Shown one piece after another: positions 1 through 5,979 of a stretch of DNA of 15,598 nt (position 1 is its first letter; the number at the start of each line of letters is the position of its first letter). The notes under the pieces are model-generated. The model did not search any database, was not told the DNA's origin, and saw only the letters and a list, made by a program, of their open reading frames with translations. Origin of the DNA: an uncultured Rickettsiales bacterium (GTDB lineage Bacteria; Pseudomonadota; Alphaproteobacteria; Rickettsiales; UBA1997); assembly GCA_937927795.1 (NCBI GenBank), contig CALBSF010000110.1, positions 1 through 15,598 on the forward strand, written 5' to 3'. The translations under genes and the position numbers were made by a program.

Positions 1-276
1 ATCCGGAGTAAAATCTGCGCTAGTAACAACAAATTTTTGCTTTAGAGCAACTGTATTTAATAAATGAAGCATGAATGATTTTCCGGAACCAAAATCTCCA
101 ATCCAGAATTTTACCATGCTGTGACCATTCTTCACATCATTGAGCGCAGCAACTACAGCGTTAACTTCGTCTGTGCGTCCAACAGCAATATGCTGAACTC
201 CTATTCTTGGTACTACGCCACTGATTAAAGAGTTAATAATTGATGTAGCCTCTTTAGGTTTGATGTTATCTATCAT
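1..276 (-). CDS. BrxD-like (DUF2791) P-loop ATPase, N-terminal part, cut by contig edge
   Basis: Only the first 92 residues are in the window; the gene runs off the left edge. I translated it by hand from the ATG at 276. Visible are the segment GVVPRIGVQHIAVGR (residues 20-34), typical of the region ahead of the P-loop in BREX BrxC/BrxD-type (DUF2791) ATPases, and a clean Walker A, GDFGSGKS (60-67). The family contains large ORC/CDC6-like or STAND-like ATPases found in BREX types with brxD/brxHI and in TerB-associated DNA-processing islands. Its ATG overlaps the stop codon of the TerB-like gene (ATGA at 276-273), so the two are probably translationally coupled. A DEAD/DEAH helicase is the usual next gene in such islands, but this contig cannot show it. 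The family call rests on motif memory, without a search. Confidence 0.8.
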   Translation of the reverse strand, partial: MIDNIKPKEATSIINSLISGVVPRIGVQHIAVGRTDEVNAVVAALNDVKNGHSMVKFWIGDFGSGKSFMLHLLNTVALKQKFVVTSADFTPD

Positions 277-2240
277 TTCTGCAAAATTTTATTAAAGTTA
301 CTTTCATTTATTGTGTACAAATCTCCTTCCTCCTCTATAAGAACATCGTCTAATAGATCATAACAAACTTCGTTTATGCTATCTATAATTCTGCTCTCAA
401 AAACATTATTTGATCTAGCGAATAACTCCAAATCGCTTCTTGAAACTGAAAAATTATTTTTCTCAAACAAGCTGGCTAGTGCGATCTGGGTTAAGTTAAA
501 TGGTACACTAAATGTTGAAGTGTTATCTTGCGCAGCAACTTCCTCTTTAGAAGATTTTTTTTGTATTTCCTGAGAAGAAACATCTTCTAAATCATCTTCT
601 TTCAAATATTCACTTAATAAACTAACTGTTTCTGAGTGTTGTTGTTTAGCCTCTTGGATAGAAGATTTATTAAGTTCTATTTTTTTGCGTTTGATTTCAT
701 AAACTTTTGAAGTGGCGTTTAAAGCCTTATCTAGATCTCTATCCTTAATCAGATCATTAATAATTTTCTGAAAATCAGTAAATTGATCGGCAGTTTTAAA
801 CAGTGATTTATGAAGACCTTGTACAAATTTCTTTTCATCAATACCTTTAGAATCGGCAGCATAGTACAAATATTTAGTGTAATATGTAAGCGATAATTCT
901 TTATTCTGTTTTGATAAAAACTTCGAAATTTCCAGAAGCAGATTTTTAAGTGAAGGTGTTTTCTGATTTAACCTTTCAAGTGCAGAAATTGATTCTAAAA
1001 ATTTTGGTAGATTGTTTCCGTAAATTTCTTTGATGTGACTAAATTTATCCTTCCATCGATTTACACTCTGTATATTTAGCGCAATTTCAGCCTCATCATT
1101 AGGTTCAGAAATTTTTGAAGATAATGTATTCAGAATCTCTTTTACCTTAGATGCTACTTTTAATTCGTATTCTGTCTGAATTATTTCTTCTTTATAATTT
1201 AACCTAGGATCAACATTACGATTATGTCCATAACATTGACGCAAAGTACTTTCACAATGTTTGAATATGTTATTAAAAACAATATAATTACTACTGTAAT
1301 CAACAGTATGCTTATAGTTTTGACTGCCTTTTCTATATTTGTGGTGTTTTGTTGCGATTAAGTCTCCGATCTCCAAAAATTTTTCTTCGATTGTTTTTCC
1401 TTCTTGAGCATACAAATTTTTTAATTCCGTAATAACAGCAATATAAAGTTTTGCTGCTTCTATCAAACAGAACTCGATATTTAAAAAGTTGTTATTGGTA
1501 TTCCAAATCTTGTCTAGATAGTCTACTTCAGTGGAAGTTAAATTGAGTTGCTTTTTATACCTAGCACCAAGCCTGTAATCCTGATATTCGTATGGTGTAT
1601 TCAGATAATAATCTTGTATATTGAAGTCTGGATTATGTATGTGATTTTGTCTTTCCAGTAGAGATTTAGCATAAGGAGCCGTTTTGGGATAATTTCTGCC
1701 TAAATTACTGAAGTGATTTTTCAACTTTGTGAGATCTTCATGACTTTGATAATCATTGAACAAATCAAATAGCAATATGAAACAGTAATTTGAATTTCCT
1801 TCAAGATCAATATATTCACCATTTAAGAATCTATCCTTGAACTCTTTGTAAAATGCTTTTTGTTCATCTGAAGCATCATATATTTCTTCATGAGAATATA
1901 TATATTGGTGCTTCCAATAAGGTATTTGGGTTTTATTTTTCTGCCTAAAAGACATCTCATTTTTGATCTCATTAGAGCGTTGAATGATTTTTTCCAAAGA
2001 TTTTGAATCATCTTTTTCAAATCTTATCATTTGAGCTTGATCTGTTACATCAATAATTGATTCATCTATGGTGTTTTCTTTTTCTAGTTTTTCCTCTCTA
2101 TAATTATTACTTTTTTCTGAAATCATAATTTTCTTACTCTTCCTTTTCTCATCAAGAATTGGCTCTTTATATATTTTAGAAATATATTTTAAAAATATCC
2201 CGCCTGCGACTACTAATGTTAGTAATTGAGAGATATCCAT
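273..2240 (-). CDS. TerB-N / TerB-C domain protein with N-terminal membrane anchor
   Basis: 655 residues. Residues about 5-20 (LLTLVVAGGIFLKYI) form one hydrophobic helix, followed by a highly charged linker to about 105. Residues 107-196 match the TerB-N pattern: a YW entry, then EQKAFYKEFKDRFLNGEYID. The last 77 residues (579-655) match TerB-C, with LLDDVLIEEEGDLYTINE near the end. The middle (about 345-560) is helical and charged; I do not recognise a clear TerB metal-binding domain there. TerB-N/TerB-C proteins are predicted partners of a DUF2791 ATPase and a helicase in a membrane-linked Ter DNA-processing or defence complex; here the ATPase follows with a 4-bp overlap. The gene starts 6 bp after the toxin stop, so it is probably co-transcribed with the toxin-antitoxin pair. 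The name does not imply tellurite resistance here. Confidence 0.82.
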   Translation of the reverse strand: MDISQLLTLVVAGGIFLKYISKIYKEPILDEKRKSKKIMISEKSNNYREEKLEKENTIDESIIDVTDQAQMIRFEKDDSKSLEKIIQRSNEIKNEMSFRQKNKTQIPYWKHQYIYSHEEIYDASDEQKAFYKEFKDRFLNGEYIDLEGNSNYCFILLFDLFNDYQSHEDLTKLKNHFSNLGRNYPKTAPYAKSLLERQNHIHNPDFNIQDYYLNTPYEYQDYRLGARYKKQLNLTSTEVDYLDKIWNTNNNFLNIEFCLIEAAKLYIAVITELKNLYAQEGKTIEEKFLEIGDLIATKHHKYRKGSQNYKHTVDYSSNYIVFNNIFKHCESTLRQCYGHNRNVDPRLNYKEEIIQTEYELKVASKVKEILNTLSSKISEPNDEAEIALNIQSVNRWKDKFSHIKEIYGNNLPKFLESISALERLNQKTPSLKNLLLEISKFLSKQNKELSLTYYTKYLYYAADSKGIDEKKFVQGLHKSLFKTADQFTDFQKIINDLIKDRDLDKALNATSKVYEIKRKKIELNKSSIQEAKQQHSETVSLLSEYLKEDDLEDVSSQEIQKKSSKEEVAAQDNTSTFSVPFNLTQIALASLFEKNNFSVSRSDLELFARSNNVFESRIIDSINEVCYDLLDDVLIEEEGDLYTINESNFNKILQK

Positions 2241-2246
2241 ATCAAC

Positions 2247-2633
2247 TTAACGAATTAATTGAATTTTGATTTTCAATCCCAACTCTTTCCAGATCTTATC
2301 TGCGGTTAAAACGGATAAATTTTTATATTTTGCTAATGCCAAGCAAGCCCTATCCCCGAACGATAATCCATGAACTTTTGTAACTTCATCAAGTGAAGCT
2401 GCTATAATTGCCTGCTCTGTGTCAAAGTCTTCGATATATAAAAAGGTATCTTTTAGCGACCTTATTATATCTTCTTGACCAAAGCCTTTTCGGGTAAGAA
2501 CTGTTACTACCTCAGAAAAGTTAACACTTGAAACAACGGCATTTTCTAAATGCTCGGCAACAATTTCATGCCCCTGCTCCATCTTAAGCAATGCCAGTAT
2601 TGCTGATGAATCAAATACAATTTTATTATTCAT
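2247..2633 (-). CDS. vapC: PIN-domain ribonuclease toxin of a VapBC-type pair
   Basis: 128 residues, the usual size of a VapC toxin. The four acidic metal-binding residues of the PIN fold are in place: D8 (VFDSSA), E41 (NFSEVV), D94 (LSFGDRACLALA) and D112 (VLTADKIW). PIN toxins are Mg/Mn-dependent RNases that cut tRNA or rRNA when freed from the antitoxin. The gene begins 2 bp after the stop of the AbrB-type antitoxin gene, the normal antitoxin-then-toxin order. It ends 6 bp before the TerB-like gene, unusual for a stand-alone pair and suggesting linkage to the island. All catalytic residues are present, so the toxin looks functional. Confidence 0.92.
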   Translation of the reverse strand: MNNKIVFDSSAILALLKMEQGHEIVAEHLENAVVSSVNFSEVVTVLTRKGFGQEDIIRSLKDTFLYIEDFDTEQAIIAASLDEVTKVHGLSFGDRACLALAKYKNLSVLTADKIWKELGLKIKIQLIR

Positions 2634-2635
2634 AA

Positions 2636-2872
2636 TTAAATCTCTTCTTTACGGCGCATTTCAAAAAGCTCATCAACAAAACTTTCGCTGCTGCTTTTGA
2701 AAAGTGCCTGTAATTTTTTTAAGGATTGCTTCGGACTATGGACAATAATGTCATTATCCTGAGATAATTTCACTACCACCTCATCACCTGCTTTTAAGTT
2801 TAATTGTTTTCGAAAAAGCGCAGGAATTATCATTCTGCCATTTTCTCCAACCGTTACATTAAATTCTCTCAT
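2636..2872 (-). CDS. vapB: AbrB/SpoVT/MazE-type antitoxin
   Basis: 78 residues from the preferred start at 2872. The N-terminal half is a swapped-hairpin AbrB domain: VTVGENGRMIIPALFRKQL, then KAGDEVVVKL. This domain binds DNA as a dimer and normally autoregulates the pair. The acidic/basic C-terminal tail (about 50-78) is where such antitoxins wrap their toxin. An in-frame ATG 24 bases upstream (2896) would add MNKSKGRY. I prefer 2872 because a purine-rich AAAAGGGCGG lies just before it and family members normally begin a few residues ahead of the GR-IIP motif. It is the first gene of the minus-strand operon. Confidence 0.88.
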   Translation of the reverse strand: MREFNVTVGENGRMIIPALFRKQLNLKAGDEVVVKLSQDNDIIVHSPKQSLKKLQALFKSSSESFVDELFEMRRKEEI

Positions 2873-2875
2873 ATA

Positions 2876-2886
2876 CCGCCCTTTTG
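2876..2886 (-). promoter_or_regulatory. Ribosome binding site that decides the antitoxin start
   Basis: Read on the minus strand, AAAAGGGCGG precedes the ATG at 2872, with AAGGG six bases before it. The alternative ATG at 2896 has its nearest purine block (AAGGGA) about 15 bases upstream, too far for normal initiation. Good ribosome binding sites are rare elsewhere in this window. Confidence 0.5.
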
Positions 2887-3025
2887 ATTTATTCATGAGA
2901 TTCTAAAATTTCCCTTATGAAAAAATAAGGTAATAGCTATACTTTATTACTCTTTTAATAAAATGTCAATATAGTAATCACCCTACCCTTTATTTTAAAT
3001 AAGACATTTTTCTTTGCTTTTATAA

Positions 3026-3059
3026 AGTAGGTAATATAACCTGCTTTATATTACCTACT
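3026..3059. repeat. 34-bp loxP-like inverted repeat: putative recombinase core site
   Basis: Two perfect 13-bp inverted arms, AGTAGGTAATATA (3026-3038) and TATATTACCTACT (3047-3059), flank an asymmetric 8-bp spacer, ACCTGCTT (3039-3046). The 13-8-13 layout, and arms ending in TATA next to the spacer, match loxP geometry although the arm sequence differs. The site ends 26 bp before the ATG of a tyrosine recombinase gene, where such enzymes often keep their core or attachment site. The pairing could instead be an operator. It is not a typical intrinsic terminator because no T-run follows on either strand. Confidence 0.6.
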
Positions 3060-3085
3060 AGGAAATTTTAAAAAATATCAAAAAA

Positions 3086-4069
3086 ATGTCCAACGAGATC
3101 GAAATTCAAAAAAATGAAAATTTCAACTTAACAACAATTGAAGAAATTTCTGAAGAAATTATCTGGCTAGAAAATTTTACCTCAAAGGCAACTCAAAAAA
3201 CTTATAAAGCTACAGTTAAGAAATTTTGCTCAATGTTTGAAATTAAAAATGTCGATCAACTCAGGTCGATAACTTCAATACATATTATAAAATTTCGCGA
3301 TGCTATGAAAGAAGCTGGGGAGAAAAACTCTAGCATTAATAGCCGTTTGGCCGGACTTTCATCTTTATTTAAGCATTTAATAGAAAAGCAGGTAATTAAA
3401 ACTAATCCGGTATATGGCGTAAAAGCCATGAAGAAGGATTATAAGAAAGTGAAGAGCAGGGCGCTTACTGACGCTGAAATAAGTGCAATTCTAAATCAAC
3501 CCGATACTACAAAGCTTATTGGACTTAGAGATAAGGCAATTTTATCAATATTTTTTAATGTAGGAACAAGAAGGGGAACTATAGCTAACCTCAAAGGAAG
3601 AGATGTTTATGAAGAAGGCGGTTATACAATATTTGATATGCATCTTAAAGGAGATAAGCGTAATCAAGTTGCGGTTAATTCACATATTCAGGCCAATCTT
3701 AGAAATTATCTTGAGGCAATGGGATATTATGCTAAAGATGAGCAAGGAAATCTTAAATTAAAAATACCTGATGAATTACCGGTGTTTCCAAGAATGTCTA
3801 ATAACCCTACCCTACATGATTTTGCAAAGCCGATGAGTGGCACTTCTATTTGGAGATTGTGGCAAAAATATGCTAAAAAAGCCGGACTTGAAAAAACCAG
3901 ACCGCATTGTGCCAGATCGACTTTTATTACCAAAGCTTTAGCGGCAACAAATGATCTTAACCGCGTAAGGCAAACTGTTGGCCATAATGATGTTAGAACT
4001 ACTATAAGCTATGACCAAAGAGAAACTGAGCATAAAAATTCTGCTAGTTTTGTGGTGAGTTTTGGGTAA
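3086..4069 (+). CDS. Tyrosine recombinase / phage-type integrase
   Basis: 327 residues, close to Cre or XerC/D size. The N-terminal part (about 25-110) is a SAM-like core-binding domain; residues 125-327 form the catalytic domain. The full active set is visible: R162 (VGTRRGTI), K188 (LKGDKR), H274 and R277 (PHCARSTF), H300 (VGHNDVRTT) and nucleophile Y309 (ISYDQR). The HCAR and YDQR forms place it with integrases having HSARAT/YDRR-type motifs rather than the HDLRHT XerC/D core group; that is motif recollection only. A loxP-like inverted repeat sits just upstream. Three small cargo enzymes follow on the same strand, the first 14 bp after the stop, suggesting it mobilises or once captured them. 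No clear Shine-Dalgarno precedes the ATG; the leader is A-rich. Confidence 0.93.
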   Translation: MSNEIEIQKNENFNLTTIEEISEEIIWLENFTSKATQKTYKATVKKFCSMFEIKNVDQLRSITSIHIIKFRDAMKEAGEKNSSINSRLAGLSSLFKHLIEKQVIKTNPVYGVKAMKKDYKKVKSRALTDAEISAILNQPDTTKLIGLRDKAILSIFFNVGTRRGTIANLKGRDVYEEGGYTIFDMHLKGDKRNQVAVNSHIQANLRNYLEAMGYYAKDEQGNLKLKIPDELPVFPRMSNNPTLHDFAKPMSGTSIWRLWQKYAKKAGLEKTRPHCARSTFITKALAATNDLNRVRQTVGHNDVRTTISYDQRETEHKNSASFVVSFG

Positions 4070-4083
4070 TCTAAAAAATTTAT

Positions 4084-4635
4084 ATGAAAAAACAATCTTT
4101 ACTAATCTACTTAACCGGCAAACCAGGAACTGGTAAATACACAATTGCCAAAGAATTGGAATTACAAGGCTTTGTCGTTTGTGATAATCAACTGATAAAT
4201 AATCCAATTTTTGAATTATTAAAATATGATGGTTTTTCTGAAATTTCACAATTGGCTTGGGATTATATAGGAAAAATCAGAAATATAATTTTTGATTTTA
4301 TATCGAAAGATCAAAATAACGATTATGTTTTGACTAATAATCTCTACGAAGATGAAGGAGACCGCAACCTTTATGAGCAAGTGAAAGAAATTGCTAAGAA
4401 TCGAGATTCATTATTTATTCCTGTTAGATTAATGGTTTCTGAAGCGGAGCATTTAAAGCGTATAACTCAAGCTACACGCAAACACAGATTAAAATCAGTG
4501 GATCCAAAAGATATTTATTCTGTGAAACCTTTATTATCGATAAATCATGCTAATTTTCTTGAATTAGAAGTTAGTAACTTATCAGCAAAAGAAGTGGCGG
4601 AAATAATTTTGCAACATGCGTTAAAACTAAATTAA
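4084..4635 (+). CDS. Small P-loop (AAA-type) kinase-like protein
   Basis: 183 residues. A single P-loop domain starts immediately: LIYLTGKPGTGKYTIAKEL, with Walker A at residues 12-19. The position after the lysine is Tyr rather than Ser/Thr, followed by Thr; this GKYT variant is one I know from small uncharacterised shikimate/adenylate-kinase-like proteins. The strand around 69-84 (NNDYVLTNNLY) and the Arg-rich segment 123-135 (LKRITQATRKHRL) fit the second strand and lid of a nucleotide/nucleoside kinase. Substrate is unknown. It lies 14 bp after the recombinase gene and 11 bp before a GNAT gene, probably in one transcript, and may be resistance- or modification-related like its neighbours. 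Confidence 0.75.
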   Translation: MKKQSLLIYLTGKPGTGKYTIAKELELQGFVVCDNQLINNPIFELLKYDGFSEISQLAWDYIGKIRNIIFDFISKDQNNDYVLTNNLYEDEGDRNLYEQVKEIAKNRDSLFIPVRLMVSEAEHLKRITQATRKHRLKSVDPKDIYSVKPLLSINHANFLELEVSNLSAKEVAEIILQHALKLN

Positions 4636-4646
4636 ACTTTTTTAAT

Positions 4647-5105
4647 ATGAATTTCCAAAACTTAATTTTCAGAAAAGCCACTGAAGCAGATTTATCAAGG
4701 ATTATTGAGATGCTGCATAATGATATTCTTGGTAAAGACAGAGAAGTTAGCGATAATTTTTCTAACTATAAAAAAGCCTTTGATGAAATTATGGCAGATA
4801 AAAATAATTTCTTGATGGTAATCGAGTTAGAAAAAGAAGTCATAGGAACTTGTCATTTAACTATTATGCCTTCTTTAACCTTACAAGGTTCAAAGCGCAT
4901 GAATATTGAAGCAGTAAGAGTGGATGAAAAATTTAGTGGACAAGGAATTGGTTCGTGGATGATGCAAAAAGCAATTGAATTTGCTAAAAATAATGAAATT
5001 AAAATTGTGCAATTAACCACAAATAAAAAGCGCTTTGATGCTCATAGATTTTATGAAAGATTGGGTTTTGAAAAAACTCATGAAGGCATGAAATTAAAAA
5101 TATGA
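4647..5105 (+). CDS. GNAT-family N-acetyltransferase
   Basis: 152 residues, typical single-domain GNAT length. It starts with the standard FRKATEADLSRI strand/helix, has the acetyl-CoA pyrophosphate loop at residues 95-102 (KFSGQGIG) after the EAVRVDE strand, and ends with the AHRFYERLGFEKTH segment (132-145). These enzymes transfer acetyl from acetyl-CoA to an amine; the sequence does not give the acceptor. The best general match is the small PhnO-like or antibiotic-acetylating type. It is 11 bp from the kinase upstream and 3 bp from the phosphotransferase downstream, so the three are likely one operon. No Shine-Dalgarno is evident. Confidence 0.9.
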   Translation: MNFQNLIFRKATEADLSRIIEMLHNDILGKDREVSDNFSNYKKAFDEIMADKNNFLMVIELEKEVIGTCHLTIMPSLTLQGSKRMNIEAVRVDEKFSGQGIGSWMMQKAIEFAKNNEIKIVQLTTNKKRFDAHRFYERLGFEKTHEGMKLKI

Positions 5106-5108
5106 TCT

Positions 5109-5867
5109 ATGTTTGAAATTAATTTAGAACTAACAAGAATCCTTATAAAACAACAATTTCCGCAATATTCTTACCTTGAAATAAAAGCGGTCGATAACCA
5201 AGGTCATGACAATAGAACATTTCGCTTGGGTGATAAGATGTTAATAAGACTTCCAAGTGCTGAGAAATATGCAGCTAAAGTAATGATTGAACAAAAATGG
5301 TTGCCAAAATTGGCACCTTTTATTTCTCTTAAAATTCCAAAGCCGATCCATTTAGGAATTCCTTCAAAGCATTATTCATATAATTGGTCGATTTATGAAT
5401 GGATTGAGGGTAAATCGCTAAATCAGATTCCAAAAAATGAACTGGATTTAGAAGGAATTGCTTGCGACTTAGCAAATTTTATCAAAGAGTTGCATAAAAT
5501 TGACACTAATGGCGCGCCAAAAGCGGGAACACATAATTTTTGCCGCGGTCTTCATATCGAGGTTTATGAAAAAGATGCGAAAGAAAATATCCAAAAATTA
5601 AAAAATATAATTGATAGCAATAAGGCGCTGTTAATCTTGGAAGAGGCAATGAATTCAAGGTGGGAAAGGAAGTCAGTTTGGATTCACGGAGATTTAGCAA
5701 TTGGAAATATTTTGCTTAAAGGTAAAAAAATTAACGCCATTATTGACTTTGGCGGTATGGCAATTGGCGATCCTGCTTGCGACCTAGTTCTTTACTGGAA
5801 TTTATTTGAGAAAAAATCTGCAGAAATATTTAAATCAGAATTAAATTTAGATCAAAATACTGGGTAA
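5109..5867 (+). pseudogene. Aminoglycoside-phosphotransferase-family kinase, 3' end cut by Tn3 insertion
   Basis: 252 residues read before the stop. The protein-kinase-like APH fold is complete through the active site: nucleotide-binding N-lobe, hinge YEWIEGKSL (96-104), catalytic loop HGDLAIGN (193-200, with D195 and N200), metal-binding DFG (213-215) and DPACDL (221-226). Relatives of this type (about 295 residues) continue past DQNT with a Trp-rich helix near WARGRGWALWKAL. Here the frame reads DQNTG and stops exactly where the putative left end of the transposon begins (GGG at 5862), so about 40-45 C-terminal residues are lost. The core could still fold, but the C-terminal helix normally packs on the substrate site. 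I did not find the missing piece elsewhere. It is the last gene of the recombinase-linked cargo set. Confidence 0.8.
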
Positions 5868-5899
5868 AATTGCACATTTAGGGGAAAATTCCCACAGGA
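5862..5899. repeat. Putative left terminal inverted repeat of the Tn3 element
   Basis: The stretch begins GGGTAAAATTGCACATTTAG at 5862 and continues GGGGAAAATTCCCACAGG. Tn3-family terminal repeats are about 38 bp, start with a run of G and often carry a GAAAAT block at the inner half; both features are here. It starts exactly where the phosphotransferase homology stops and lies 80 bp from the transposase stop codon. The inner end (5899) is assumed from the family length. No partner repeat was found, so the call rests on position and pattern. Confidence 0.55.
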
Positions 5900-5979
5900 T
5901 TTTAATAAAATAGTTGATTTTATTGATTGGAAGCCACTTTTTTATTTCCAGAAAATGATGTTTTTCTAGAAATTAAAGT

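Larger units (their letters stand above)
2873..3085. promoter_or_regulatory. Divergent intergenic region between defence-type operon and recombinase
   Basis: About 210 very AT-rich bases separate the minus-strand antitoxin operon from the plus-strand recombinase gene, so promoters for both should lie here. A weak plus-strand candidate is TTGCTT (3014-3019) with TATAAC (3035-3040), 15 bases apart. Its -10 falls inside the perfect inverted repeat at 3026-3059, so a protein bound there could repress the recombinase gene. A looser inverted repeat (GTAATA / TATTAC, 2930-2950) is nearer the antitoxin gene and could be an AbrB-type operator. Promoter assignments are guesses. Confidence 0.4.

Noticed and set aside
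376..573. Open frame on the plus strand opposite the TerB-like gene, and similar antisense or shifted frames inside the large genes
   Set aside because: They lie wholly within well-supported genes, show no recognisable domain and have no start signals.
2960..3010. 8-bp inverted repeat AAAATGTC / GACATTTT upstream of the recombinase, resembling serine-resolvase half-sites
   Set aside because: The 43-bp TGTC-to-GACA span does not fit a resolvase subsite, it is far from tnpR, and such AT-rich pairs are expected by chance.
3086..5867. Integron with gene cassettes
   Set aside because: The recombinase points the same way as the cargo, I saw no IntI-type insertion, and the 3-14 bp gaps leave no room for attC sites.
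5901..5969. Start-less open stretch between the putative left repeat and the tnpA stop, reading FNKIVDFIDWKPLF and onward
   Set aside because: 23 residues without a start or ribosome binding site; possibly a transposase relic, but the match is too short.
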